Origin: Deltaproteobacteria bacterium
GTDB taxonomy: Bacteria > Lernaellota > Lernaellaia > JACKCT01
Direction of reading: 5' to 3'
Length of the DNA: 64,000 nucleotides
Assembly (NCBI GenBank): GCA_020633895.1
Contig: JACKCT010000002.1
Location: 1-64,000 of the forward strand
A model generated the notes under the pieces. It saw only the letters and a list, made by a program, of their open reading frames with translations. It had not been told where the DNA came from and did not search any database. This document shows, one piece after another, positions 17,121 to 25,852 of the stretch. The stretch's first letter is position 1; every line of letters begins with the position of its first letter. Made by a program: the position numbers and the translations under genes.

Positions 17121-19247
17121 ATGCCCCGCTGGAATTTGCCGCCGACGCTTCTTGTCGCTCTGCTTGTCGCTTTATTTGTCACTCTGTCGGTCGCGCCCTT
17201 GGTCGGCTGCGGAGGCGATGACGACGACGATGATGACGACACCGCGTCCGCGGACGACGACGATGATGATGATGACGACACGGCCGACGATGACGACGGG
17301 CCGAGTTACACGGTGATCGAGGACCCGTTGCCGGTGGATCTCGCCAAGGACCTGGCCGATACGTGGATCGGATTTTTTGAGCCGTGGCAAAACGCCTGGA
17401 GTTGGGATTCGGCGGTGCTGATGGTCGGCATGCTCGACCTGGCCGAAGTGACCGGCGAGGAAAAATACACCCAGTATTGCCGGGACTGGCTCGACTATTG
17501 GATCGAGGACCATCGCTACCACATCGCCACGTCGGACACGACAGTGCCGTCGTTCCCGGCGCTGCGTCTGTATGAGTTGACCGGCGACGAGAAATACAAG
17601 GAACCGGCCGACGAGGCGTGGAACTACATCCGCAATATCGCGGTACGCACCAGCGACGGCGGGCTGAACCACCTGGGCTGGCTGTCGGGCGTGGAGTTGT
17701 GGGTCGACTCGCTGTTCATGCTCGGGCCTTACATGCTCACCTACGCCGACACCATCGGCTCGGGCTTGCCCGACGCGGAATACGCCCATCAGCTCGACGT
17801 CTTCCACGACCATCTGTTCAACACGCAGGCCCATCTGTTCAAGCACAAATACAGCGACACCACCGGCGAGGTGCTGCCCGCGCAGCCCAACTATTGGGGC
17901 CGGGGCAACGGCTGGGCCTTCGTGGCGCAGGTTTACGCGTCGGCCATGCTGCCCGAGGCGACCAAGGCGGGCCTGAGCTACGACCTGGACGGCACGCTGC
18001 ACGACATGCTCGACACGCTCCTGCCGATGGAGGACGAGAGCGGGCGCTTCCACACCATCGTCAACCGCGACGACACGTACTTGGAGACGAGCACGGGGCT
18101 GCTGCTGGCTTACGGCGTGGGCCTGGCGATCGATTGGGGCGTGGTTTTCGAGGACACGCACATTGACGATATCGAGCGCTGGCTGCAGGGCGCGACCGAT
18201 CAGATCGTCGTGGACGCCGCGGGTGATACGCTGCTGCTGGGCACGTCCTACGGCACCGGCCCGGGGGACGTGGCGGCGTACCAGAACGTGCTCAAGGGCG
18301 AGAACGTTTCCTACGGCCTGGGGCTCTATCTGTTGGCGGCCGCGCGGCGGGAGACGATCGGGCCCAAGTCGGCGATTTCGGCGCCGTCGGGCGAAACGGA
18401 CGAGACGTGGGTCGATCCGCCGGTGCCTTGCGAGGGCGTGGAGTGCGGCAAGTTCTACGTCGCGCGCGGGAATTTCTACAAGGCCCAATCCGAGTTCGAC
18501 GACGTGTTGGTAGCCTCCCCGAACGACTCGGAGGCGTTGTTTTTCAGCGGCTTGATCGACGTGGTCCGCGTGGTCGTCAACCTCGTTTTCGAGATCGACA
18601 AGCTGACGGTCGGCGACATCACGATGGACGATATCGTGGCGTGGCTGGGCGATGACGCGGCGGGCGGTTTCGAGAAAATGACGCAGAAGATGAGCGCGGC
18701 CAACGGCGCCGAATTCGCGTCGTATCTGGACCGGCTTCTGCTCATCGAAAGCGGCGGGCACACGGCCGTCGGCGGCGCGGAATTCGACAACGGCGAGGCG
18801 CTGTTGCTGGGCGCGGTCGGCGACGTGGTTTTGGGCGTCTTCGACATCGTGGACCTGACCGCCGTGGACGCGGACGCGCCGCTGCCCCGGTCGACCGGCG
18901 AACTCAAGGCGACGCTGGATGCCGCGCTGGAAAAAGCGGAAGTGACCGGCGAGGAGAAGGCGCTCAAGTCGGGCCTGCAGCGCATCGCCCAGGGGCTCGA
19001 CGGCGTCGTCGCCGCGTTGGAATACATCGACGCGGAGACCGACGATCAGTCCGACGACTTCCTACCGGCCAATCTCTTCCGCCTGGAAGGCACCTTCGGC
19101 ATTCCCGGCGTTCTCGTCGAGGGGCCGGTGATCGACCTGTTCGGACTGACCGAGGAAGAGGCCGCCGCGATGAACTGGCCCGACGATCTGATCAAGTCCA
19201 TCAAGCAGATTTCGACGATCATCAAGGTGGTGGCGGCGATTTTCTAG
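17121..19247 (+). CDS. Asp-rich lipoprotein with GH88/GH105-like (alpha/alpha)6 domain
   Basis: This 708-residue lipoprotein (lipobox LVGC, Cys30) carries an Asp-run linker (about 31-60), then an all-helical domain of about 370 residues. The motifs WVDSLFMLGPYM (Asp about 196) and YWGRGNGWAF (about 257-266) resemble GH88/GH105 unsaturated-uronyl hydrolases, where an Asp and a W-x-R-G-N-G-W segment line the active site. From about residue 430 a Cys-containing TPR-like region (FYVARGNFYKAQSEFDDVL) and further helices form an extra domain. ATG 17121 has GGGAGGGCG upstream. Likely role: surface breakdown of acidic polysaccharide. The natural substrate is unknown. It overlaps the convergent SDR-like gene by 4 bases. 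Confidence 0.8.
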   Translation: MPRWNLPPTLLVALLVALFVTLSVAPLVGCGGDDDDDDDDTASADDDDDDDDDTADDDDGPSYTVIEDPLPVDLAKDLADTWIGFFEPWQNAWSWDSAVLMVGMLDLAEVTGEEKYTQYCRDWLDYWIEDHRYHIATSDTTVPSFPALRLYELTGDEKYKEPADEAWNYIRNIAVRTSDGGLNHLGWLSGVELWVDSLFMLGPYMLTYADTIGSGLPDAEYAHQLDVFHDHLFNTQAHLFKHKYSDTTGEVLPAQPNYWGRGNGWAFVAQVYASAMLPEATKAGLSYDLDGTLHDMLDTLLPMEDESGRFHTIVNRDDTYLETSTGLLLAYGVGLAIDWGVVFEDTHIDDIERWLQGATDQIVVDAAGDTLLLGTSYGTGPGDVAAYQNVLKGENVSYGLGLYLLAAARRETIGPKSAISAPSGETDETWVDPPVPCEGVECGKFYVARGNFYKAQSEFDDVLVASPNDSEALFFSGLIDVVRVVVNLVFEIDKLTVGDITMDDIVAWLGDDAAGGFEKMTQKMSAANGAEFASYLDRLLLIESGGHTAVGGAEFDNGEALLLGAVGDVVLGVFDIVDLTAVDADAPLPRSTGELKATLDAALEKAEVTGEEKALKSGLQRIAQGLDGVVAALEYIDAETDDQSDDFLPANLFRLEGTFGIPGVLVEGPVIDLFGLTEEEAAAMNWPDDLIKSIKQISTIIKVVAAIF

Positions 19248-19795
19248 GACGACGTGCCCGTGTCACCGAGCGGGAGCAACGATCCCGTTTGCTCCAATGT
19301 TACGCCGTCCAGCAAGCGAATAATCACCGCGCCGGGCGCCTCAAAGGCGTTGCCCTCGTGAGATTCGGCGGGCAAGTCGCCCCCGTCCACTACGACGCAC
19401 GCGACGTCCTTTGCCCGCAACTCTTCGACCAACGCTGGGTCCGGCGTTGACGCGCCGCCCAACGTCAAATGCGCCGCCACCGGCGAATCCCCGAGCGACA
19501 GCAGGTCGAGGAATTGTCGGGCCAGCGCGTCCGGCGCCGCATCGGCGATGAGCACCTCGCAGCCGTTTTCCCGGTCGCGCATCGCGTCCCAGAATTCTTC
19601 GATCGACGAGGCGTCCGCCGGGTCCAGCGGATGCGCCAGCAGCATGTCCGGGAAACGTTCGTAGAGGGCGACCAAGCCCGTGGACGCGTCCGGATCCGGT
19701 GCCCCGGCGACGACGAAATCGCCCCGCTCCAAATACTGACGCACCAGTTCCAGCCCCAGGCCTCGATCGGCGTCGGCGATGACCACGCGTTTCAA
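19244..19795 (-). CDS. Degenerate short-chain dehydrogenase-like protein
   Basis: This 183-residue Rossmann-like protein begins MKRVVIADADRGLGLELVRQYL. The pattern corresponds to the TGxxxGxG cofactor loop of SDRs (here ADADRGLG). Later segments (VLIADAAPD, like the NNAG strand) fit the fold. There is no YxxxK catalytic pair and the protein is 60-70 residues short of a normal SDR, so it is probably non-catalytic or altered. Translation likely starts at TTG 19795, with GGGAG about 6 bases upstream. It is the last gene of the minus-strand redox group. Its 3' end overlaps the convergent GH88-like gene by 4 bases. Confidence 0.7.
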   Translation of the reverse strand: MKRVVIADADRGLGLELVRQYLERGDFVVAGAPDPDASTGLVALYERFPDMLLAHPLDPADASSIEEFWDAMRDRENGCEVLIADAAPDALARQFLDLLSLGDSPVAAHLTLGGASTPDPALVEELRAKDVACVVVDGGDLPAESHEGNAFEAPGAVIIRLLDGVTLEQTGSLLPLGDTGTSS

Positions 19796-19849
19796 ACGTC
19801 GCTCCCTCGTTGATGAACGGTCGGCATTCCAGTGCGGTGTTCCAAGGCG

Positions 19850-20740
19850 CTACAGTGCGGCTCGCGGCCCGTTTCGGCGGCGCATCCAGAGCACGCACAG
19901 GCGCATGGCCTCGGTGATCTTTTCCGCGTCCAGATGCACACGCCGACCGTGGCCGGGCAGAATCCATTCGAATTTAAAGTTGCAGAGAATGCGCATGGAT
20001 TCGGTCTGGCGGGCCCAGTCGTACCAGCACGCATCGTCGAAGGCGACGATCATCTCGTTCTCCTCGTCCCACGCAGCATGGTCGCCGGAAAACAAAAAGC
20101 GCTCGTCGTACAGCAGGCACATGGAGCCTTCGGTGTGCCCCGGCGTGGGAATGGCGATCAGGTCGTCGGCGAGTTTGACGGGCAGGAAGTTTTCGATTTT
20201 TCGCTCGACGCCTTCGGTGGAAATCGTGATGTCCTCGGCGTGCATGATGCGCTCGCAGCCGAAGTGATCGGCGTAGCGCTGGTGTTCGGCGATGTCGTCC
20301 TTGTGCGTGAGGAACATGTGTTTCACGCCGCCCATCGCCTCGATGCGACGCACCAGCGGCATGTTGAAACTCGGCGAATCGACCAGCACATTGCCGCCCT
20401 CGCGAACGATCAAATAACTCGCGCCGCCGAAGCTGTGACGCGAATGAAAGCCGCAGTGGTAAACGTTGCCTTCGATGGGGTCGGGGAACGAGTCGATGAC
20501 CGGGTCCATATCGTGTTTCTCCAAGGTGCCGATGGAGGCGGTGGGGCAGGCGGTCAATGCCTTGAGCGCGGCGAAGACCTCGGGCGCCGCCTCGGGCTGG
20601 TGGTAAACGTGGGAGCGCTCGCCGCGGCGTTTGAACGTCGCGGGGGCCATCCAATAGCACGTCCCGCAATCGATGCAGTTCGAGTCCACGTAAAAATCGC
20701 CGTCCACGTTGGCGGCCAGTCGCCTTTTGATGCGCGCCAC
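19850..20740 (-). CDS. Ferredoxin-metallo-beta-lactamase fusion protein
   Basis: This 296-residue fusion has a small N-terminal ferredoxin-like domain (about 1-75) with CIDCGTC plus a later ALTACPTASIG, so four Cys suit an Fe-S cluster. A metallo-beta-lactamase fold follows, with LTHKDDIAEH (the HxHxDH-type metal motif with the second His replaced by Asp), PTPGHTEGS, LFSGDHAAW and LPGHGRRVH. The ferredoxin-MBL arrangement is known in cyanobacteria and plants, but its substrate is not settled. The start is GTG 20740, preceded by AAGGAG; upstream in-frame codons lack a ribosome site. It is probably co-transcribed with the aldo/keto reductase gene upstream. Confidence 0.82.
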   Translation of the reverse strand: MARIKRRLAANVDGDFYVDSNCIDCGTCYWMAPATFKRRGERSHVYHQPEAAPEVFAALKALTACPTASIGTLEKHDMDPVIDSFPDPIEGNVYHCGFHSRHSFGGASYLIVREGGNVLVDSPSFNMPLVRRIEAMGGVKHMFLTHKDDIAEHQRYADHFGCERIMHAEDITISTEGVERKIENFLPVKLADDLIAIPTPGHTEGSMCLLYDERFLFSGDHAAWDEENEMIVAFDDACWYDWARQTESMRILCNFKFEWILPGHGRRVHLDAEKITEAMRLCVLWMRRRNGPRAAL

Positions 20741-20824
20741 GGGCGCTCCTTGTTGCCGATGCGCTTTCAACGCGCCCATGGATAACCCGAATTGGGGCGG
20801 GGTTCTCCACAAGCGCTGACCGGC

Positions 20825-21874
20825 TTACCGGTCGCGGTGATCGTCGATCTTATCGAAATTGGCGCCGTAGACCACCTTCATGATTTCCGGATTGCGCAGG
20901 AAATCGTGGGGGAAGCCCAGCTCGACCGCGCTGACGTCGTCGAGTTGCTTGGCGAATTTCGGGTCGAGCGTCACATCCAAATAACCGAGGCTGTCCTTGA
21001 TCTGCGCTTCGGTGCGCGCGCCGACCAGGGGGATGGTCACGCCCGGCCGATCCGCCACCCAGCGCATCGCCAGTTGGGCGGGGGTGCATCCGATCTTGTC
21101 GGCGATTTTGCACAGCTTTTCGACGATCTCCATATTCTTCTTGTTGGCGGCGCGAAAGGCATTGTTGCCGGCGCGCTTGGAGTCGGTGCCCTCGGCCTTG
21201 GGATTGTCCTTGCGATACTTGCCGGTCAGCAGTCCGCCGCCCAGCGGCGCCCAGGCCAGCACGGCCAGATCCAACGCCTCGGCCATCGGCGTCAGCGCGC
21301 GTTCGACGGTGCGTTGGATGAGGCTGTACTCGATTTGCAGACCGACGAAAGAGGTCCAGCCCCGCAACTCGGCGAGGGTGTTGGCCCGGGAAACGACCCA
21401 CGCGGGCGTGTCGGAAACGCCGATGTAGAGCACCTTGCCGCTGCGCACCAAGTCGTCCAGGGCGCGCATGGTTTCCTCGACCGGCGTGTGCCGATCCCAG
21501 GCATGCACCCACAGCAGGTCGATGTAATCCAGGTTCAGGCGCTTCAGGCTCGCGTCCACGGCCTGCACCATGTTCTTGCGGTGGTTGCCCGACGCGTTGG
21601 GGTCGTCGTCACGCATGCTCAGCGTGTATTTCGTCGCGACGACCCACCATTCCCGCTCCAGATTGACGATCTCGCCGGTGTATTTTTCGCTGGTGCCGTT
21701 GGTGTATTTGTTGGCCGTGTCCACGAAGTTACCGCCGGCGGTGGCGAAGGTCTCGAAGATTTTTCGGCTCTCGGCCAGGTCGGCGCCCCAGCCCCAGTCC
21801 TCGCCGATGGACATGGTCCCCAGGCACATCTCGGAGACGCGCAGCCCGCTTTTGCCCAACAGTTTGTATCGCAT
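20825..21874 (-). CDS. Aldo/keto reductase
   Basis: This 349-residue NADP(H)-dependent aldo/keto reductase reads KLLGKSGLRVSEMCLGTM at the start. It then has the catalytic Asp-Tyr region (NFVDTANKYTNG: Asp and Tyr), the catalytic Lys (VVATKYT) and the His region (DLLWVHAWD). A C-terminal cofactor segment reads IPLVGARTEAQIKDSLG. Length fits the tyrosine-auxotrophy/YhdN-like branch. The ATG has GAGGAG upstream. It lies 33 bases downstream of the NmrA-like gene and 84 bases before the ferredoxin-MBL gene, in a probable redox operon. Confidence 0.93.
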   Translation of the reverse strand: MRYKLLGKSGLRVSEMCLGTMSIGEDWGWGADLAESRKIFETFATAGGNFVDTANKYTNGTSEKYTGEIVNLEREWWVVATKYTLSMRDDDPNASGNHRKNMVQAVDASLKRLNLDYIDLLWVHAWDRHTPVEETMRALDDLVRSGKVLYIGVSDTPAWVVSRANTLAELRGWTSFVGLQIEYSLIQRTVERALTPMAEALDLAVLAWAPLGGGLLTGKYRKDNPKAEGTDSKRAGNNAFRAANKKNMEIVEKLCKIADKIGCTPAQLAMRWVADRPGVTIPLVGARTEAQIKDSLGYLDVTLDPKFAKQLDDVSAVELGFPHDFLRNPEIMKVVYGANFDKIDDHRDR

Positions 21875-21907
21875 ATGCTCCTCGAATCCTTTTGAAGTTT
21901 CTGATCT

Positions 21908-22765
21908 TTAGGCCTTGAAGGCGTTGAGGTGGTCCTGAACGTATTGGCGGAACGCGGTGCCGGGACGGCCGGTGATTTTTTCGACCACGGGGCTGACCTT
22001 GGCGGCCTGTCCGGTGGCGAAATAGGCGTAGAGCTTGACCAGGCCGTCGGCCAGCCAATCGGGCACGCCGCCGTCGACCATGGCCTGGTACGCCGCTTCG
22101 CCCGGGACGTCCTGGTAGGTGATTTCTTCGCCGATCTCTTCGCTGAGGATTTGCGCCGCTTGGTCGAAATCGAGCGCCTCGGGCCCGGTCAGGGCGTAGC
22201 GCTGATTCGAATGGCCGTCCTGCACCAGCGCGGTGACGGCGACCGCCGCGATATCTTTGACGGCGACCATGCTGATCGCGCCGTCGCGCATGGGGGCGTA
22301 GACGGTCTTTTGCGTGCGAATCGTCTCGCCGGAGAAATTGGCGAAGTTGTCCATGAAGTAATGGGGCAGGAGGATGGTGTAAGGTACCTTGGAATTTTCC
22401 AGATACTCGTCGGCTTCGCCGTGCCATTTGGCCAGGTTCAACTCGGCGCTCGCGTCCGCGCCCAGGGCCGAGAGGCGGACAATGTGCGCCACGCCGTCGG
22501 CCTTGGCGGCGTCGATGACGTTTTTGTGCCACGCGACCATGTTGGGGTCGGCGGCGGTGAGCAGGAAGACCTTGTTGACGTCGGCCATCGCGGGAATCAG
22601 GGACGTCGGGTCCGCGCAATCGCCCGGCACCATCTTCACGCCCGGCAGGGCCGCGTGGCCCTTGTCCAGATCCCGCACCATCGCCTTGAACTCGGCGCCG
22701 CGCTCCTGCAATTGTTTGACGACCTCGCGGCCCACGGTGCCCGTCGCGCCGATGACTAGGATCAT
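21908..22765 (-). CDS. NmrA-like / atypical SDR NAD(P)-binding protein
   Basis: This 285-residue atypical SDR begins MILVIGATGTVGREVVKQL, with the GATGxxG cofactor motif, and continues VPGDCADPTSL and VFLLTAADPN as in NmrA/isoflavone-reductase-like proteins. These bind NAD(P) and act as reductases or redox sensors. ATG 22765 has GAGGAG upstream. It is the first gene of the minus-strand redox group, with a promoter candidate 60-90 bases upstream. Confidence 0.9.
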   Translation of the reverse strand: MILVIGATGTVGREVVKQLQERGAEFKAMVRDLDKGHAALPGVKMVPGDCADPTSLIPAMADVNKVFLLTAADPNMVAWHKNVIDAAKADGVAHIVRLSALGADASAELNLAKWHGEADEYLENSKVPYTILLPHYFMDNFANFSGETIRTQKTVYAPMRDGAISMVAVKDIAAVAVTALVQDGHSNQRYALTGPEALDFDQAAQILSEEIGEEITYQDVPGEAAYQAMVDGGVPDWLADGLVKLYAYFATGQAAKVSPVVEKITGRPGTAFRQYVQDHLNAFKA

Positions 22766-22826
22766 TTGGAATCTCCTCGCATTGAATAGGTAGGCGGCTC
22801 CACCCGAGATATCCGGGCCGCCTCAC

Positions 22827-22854
22827 AGTGTAAACCTCGAACCCGTCCCATCAA
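22827..22854 (-). promoter_or_regulatory. Putative sigma-70-type promoter for the redox group
   Basis: On the minus strand TTGATG, a 16-base spacer and TACACT. The predicted leader is about 55 bases to the NmrA-like start. Confidence 0.45.
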
Positions 22855-22941
22855 AGCCATGTTCGTCTTTTCGTGACGTCCCACCCGCGGCGGCGACGCG
22901 GCATCGATGCGCGGGCGCCCAAAAGATGCTAATGCGATTTT

Positions 22942-23601
22942 ATGGCGAACGAGCAACGTGACTTCGGTGAGGCGCCCTCTCGGCGGGCGGCCCTGCTGTA
23001 TTTGGCGGCGGCTGTCGCGGGATACGTCGGGCTGGTGGTTCTGATCGCGATCGTCGCGCCCATCGACGACTTCCTGCGTTTTCGCTTTTGGGTCAATCCC
23101 GAATCGTCCATGCCCGAGACGGTCTCCCTCTACTTCCAAGGCCTCAATCTGCTGGCGTGCCTGGTGCTTCTGGTGCGGGCGTATCGGGTCGGCGAGGAAC
23201 GGGCGTGGCGGACGTTCCTGGCGATCTTTTTCTTCATCTGGTTCGGCGAGGATTCCCAGTGGGGACAGGCGATTTTCTATTTCCCCACGCCGTCGTGGTG
23301 GATGGCGGCGACGGACAACTATTCGTTCGACATGCACACCTCGCCGCTTTTCGGCGTGAAGGTGACGCTGGCGATGATGGCGGCGACAGCGGTGATCTGG
23401 GTGCTCATGGCCCGGCGGGCGCGTCGCGGGGATCGGGCGGCGTTGGCGTTCCTGGTGTCCTTTGTCGGCCTCATCGCCCAGAGCCTCATCCTCCACAGCC
23501 GGACGCTGCTCTGGCAATTTTTCTTTTCGTATTTCACGTGCGCGTATTTTGTTTACGACTGCCGGCGGCTGCGGGCGTGGCGGTGGCTTCGGCGGCGGTG
23601 A
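22942..23601 (+). CDS. Small integral membrane protein, unknown function
   Basis: This 219-residue protein has about five predicted membrane helices (AALLYLAAAVAGYVGLVVLI near residues 16-38, then segments near 65-80, 92-105, 133-150 and 160-185) and a very basic C-terminus (RRLRAWRWLRRR). A Trp/Phe-rich loop (FGEDSQWGQAIFYF) is notable. I do not recognise a family. There is no clear ribosome site before ATG 22942, so the start is uncertain. Its last 68 bases overlap the 3' end of the convergent membrane-protein gene. Confidence 0.65.
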   Translation: MANEQRDFGEAPSRRAALLYLAAAVAGYVGLVVLIAIVAPIDDFLRFRFWVNPESSMPETVSLYFQGLNLLACLVLLVRAYRVGEERAWRTFLAIFFFIWFGEDSQWGQAIFYFPTPSWWMAATDNYSFDMHTSPLFGVKVTLAMMAATAVIWVLMARRARRGDRAALAFLVSFVGLIAQSLILHSRTLLWQFFFSYFTCAYFVYDCRRLRAWRWLRRR

Positions 23602-25150
23602 GCGACGTGCACGGCCTGCCCAACGGTTCCGGCTTCGGTTTTTCCTTGCCCGGCGGCCAGACGTAGTACCCATACCCCTGATGCACGTAGTCCGCCTTGA
23701 TGCGCAGCAGCACGCTCTCCGGCAGGGCCTTTTCGAAGACCTCGTCAAGGACGATCAGATCGCATTGGTAGAGGTGGTTCGACTCCAGGAGGCGCAGCGT
23801 GTCCCGCATGATGATCGAGTCCCGCAACACCGTGCCGTCGCTTGCGCGGGGCCGGAGGCGGTAGGGAAGGGCGCAGGTTTTACGCAGGAGACTCAAGGAT
23901 CGCGCGCCTTCCAGGATCGTCCAGTCGGCGGGGATTTTCTCTTGAGCGAAACGCACGTCGGACATGGCCGGTTCGTAGGTCGGTTTGTCCATCTTCACGA
24001 TGCGCTTGGCGGGGAAGACGGAAAACGCCAGCGCGACCGCGAGCACGACGGCGCCGACCTTGGACAGCCCGCTCGGCCAGTCCTCGGGCCGCGTATTTCC
24101 GTCAACGACGCGAAAAATTCCGCCGGCCGGTACGACCGAGACAACGCCGAGCGCCACGCGGAACGTCGCCGTCAAATCCGGCCGCAAAATTCCCGCAACA
24201 ACAACAGCTCCTAGCGCGCCGACGACCGGTAGCAGGGCCTTGCGGTGGCGTTTGCGCAGCGCGCCGACCAAGCCGACCGCGGCGAAGATCATCACGATGT
24301 AGTTTTCCGTGATCGCCCGGCCGATGAGGAGCGGCACCGGGGTGCCGGGGGTGGCGCGAACGATGCGCGGGTCAAAGACCTGGGGCGTCGTCGAGAAATT
24401 CCGAACCGCGCTGGAATTTTTCAGAATAAACACGACCGCGACCAAGGCGAGGATCAGAGCGGCGATCCCCGAAGCGCGAATGGCGGCGCGCCGCCGTGGG
24501 GAGGCGTCCTCCTCAACCGAAAGATTCACCGACAGCACGGCGGTGACGATCAGCGTCGGGGCCAGGAGATAGACCAGCGGTCCCACAAATTCGAATTGGG
24601 CCGCCGCGTAAGCGAGGGGGATTGCCGCCAATGGCCGCCATCGCAAAGGAACAATCGCGACGAGCGCCAGCGCCAATGCAATGAACGCGGCGGTCGTCGT
24701 TTCCGGTGTCGCGCGCCAGAATAGCTCGTGCGTTGGGAGGAGGGTTAGCAGGAACAGAGCCGACAAAGCCCCGGCGCGGAAATCCCGCCAGAATCCGGTC
24801 GCCGCGACGGCGACGCCCAGGATCGCCAGCCACGCCAAGGCTCCGCCCACCCAGCGAAGCAAGTCCGCTTCGGACGGATCGCCGGTCCAGGCGCGGATTT
24901 TCGCGATTTGTTCGCCTGCTTCGAGCCATGCCGGGGTGATGTCGTCGAACGGGAGGTGGACGCCATCGCCGTCCAGGTCACGCCAGGGACCGGCACCGTT
25001 CACGGCTTTCCAAAACGCCCATTCTTCCCGATCGGAGAAGTCGCGGCGGGCGTAACGATCTTCAAATAACCTCGTCGAGGCCGTTGACGCGGCGATCAAA
25101 AGCAGGCAGGCCAGGGCGGTAAAGAGCCGCGTTTTTTCGCCGATTTTCAC
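23534..25150 (-). CDS. Polytopic membrane protein, GT-C/mannosyltransferase-like architecture
   Basis: This 538-residue protein has an N-terminal signal-anchor helix, an extracytoplasmic loop with acidic DREEW and DLDGDG segments, then about ten membrane helices and a soluble C-terminal region with conserved-looking Tyr/Trp. The layout resembles GT-C glycosyltransferases (PMT/ArnT superfamily), whose first loop carries acidic catalytic residues. This is inferred from topology alone. Translation starts at GTG 25150, exactly where the promoter at 25157-25185 predicts transcription to start, so the mRNA may be leaderless. The 3' end overlaps the convergent gene at 22942 by 68 bases. Confidence 0.7.
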   Translation of the reverse strand: MKIGEKTRLFTALACLLLIAASTASTRLFEDRYARRDFSDREEWAFWKAVNGAGPWRDLDGDGVHLPFDDITPAWLEAGEQIAKIRAWTGDPSEADLLRWVGGALAWLAILGVAVAATGFWRDFRAGALSALFLLTLLPTHELFWRATPETTTAAFIALALALVAIVPLRWRPLAAIPLAYAAAQFEFVGPLVYLLAPTLIVTAVLSVNLSVEEDASPRRRAAIRASGIAALILALVAVVFILKNSSAVRNFSTTPQVFDPRIVRATPGTPVPLLIGRAITENYIVMIFAAVGLVGALRKRHRKALLPVVGALGAVVVAGILRPDLTATFRVALGVVSVVPAGGIFRVVDGNTRPEDWPSGLSKVGAVVLAVALAFSVFPAKRIVKMDKPTYEPAMSDVRFAQEKIPADWTILEGARSLSLLRKTCALPYRLRPRASDGTVLRDSIIMRDTLRLLESNHLYQCDLIVLDEVFEKALPESVLLRIKADYVHQGYGYYVWPPGKEKPKPEPLGRPCTSLTAAEATATPAAAGSRKQNTRT

Positions 25151-25156
25151 GGCGCG

Positions 25157-25185
25157 ATCCTAGCATGGGGCTCCGGCGCGTCCAA
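25157..25185 (-). promoter_or_regulatory. Putative promoter giving a leaderless transcript
   Basis: On the minus strand TTGGAC, a 17-base spacer and TAGGAT. The expected start, 7 bases after the -10, falls at or next to the GTG start codon (25150). Confidence 0.5.
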
Positions 25186-25186
25186 C

Positions 25187-25216
25187 TTGACGAGAGGGCG
25201 TGATGCCCGATACGAT
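25187..25216 (+). promoter_or_regulatory. Putative sigma-70-type promoter for the gmhA-receiver operon
   Basis: TTGACG, an 18-base spacer and TACGAT. The predicted start is near 25223, about 33 bases before GTG 25256. It lies back-to-back with the minus-strand promoter at 25157-25185. Confidence 0.4.
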
Positions 25217-25255
25217 CAGCCTCCGATTATTGGACGATTTCGGGGTATTCAAACC

Positions 25256-25852
25256 GTGAGCGACGCACGTTTGCCGATGGTGCGGGAGTACGCGCGCAGC
25301 AGCCGGGACGGCATCTCGGCCTTTTTCGACCGGTACGCCGACGATGTCATCGCCTTGGCCGACGCCATGGTGGAAAGCCTGAAAGCCGGCGGAAAGATTG
25401 TCTTTTTCGGCAACGGAGGCAGCGCGGCCGACTCCCAGCACCTGGCCACCGAGATTACCGGCCGCTACCTGAAAAATCGCCCGGCGCTGGCGTCCGTCGC
25501 CTTAACGACCGATACGTCATCATTGACCGCGTCGGGCAACGATTTCGGCTTTGACCAGGTCTTCGCTCGCCAGGTGGAGGCGCTGGTCAAAAAAGAGGAC
25601 GTGGTGGTGGGCATGTCCACCAGCGGAAACAGCCCCAACGTCCTCTTGGCCTTCGACGCGGCGCGCAGGATCGGCGCGTTGACCGTGGGCTGGACCGGCA
25701 AGGACGGAGGCAGGATGCCCGACCATTGCGACCGGGTGTTCATCGTGCCCACGCCGTCCACGCCGATCATTCAGCAGGTGCATATGACCATGGGGCACCT
25801 GATCTGCGGGATGGTGGAAGACGGCATGTTCCCCAACGAGAGCGGGACATGA
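25256..25852 (+). CDS. gmhA: Sedoheptulose-7-phosphate isomerase (phosphoheptose isomerase)
   Basis: This 198-residue SIS-domain enzyme converts sedoheptulose 7-phosphate to D-glycero-manno-heptose 7-phosphate, the first step to LPS core heptose. Key segments are FFGNGGSAADSQHLATEI (phosphosugar loop and metal His/Glu), SLTASGNDFGFDQVFARQ, GMSTSGNSPNVL, and the C-terminal PSTPIIQQVHMTMGHLIC with conserved Gln/His. GTG 25256 gives the usual family length; ATG 25277 is an alternative start. It is first in a five-gene operon and overlaps the next gene by 4 bases. Confidence 0.95.
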   Translation: MSDARLPMVREYARSSRDGISAFFDRYADDVIALADAMVESLKAGGKIVFFGNGGSAADSQHLATEITGRYLKNRPALASVALTTDTSSLTASGNDFGFDQVFARQVEALVKKEDVVVGMSTSGNSPNVLLAFDAARRIGALTVGWTGKDGGRMPDHCDRVFIVPTPSTPIIQQVHMTMGHLICGMVEDGMFPNESGT

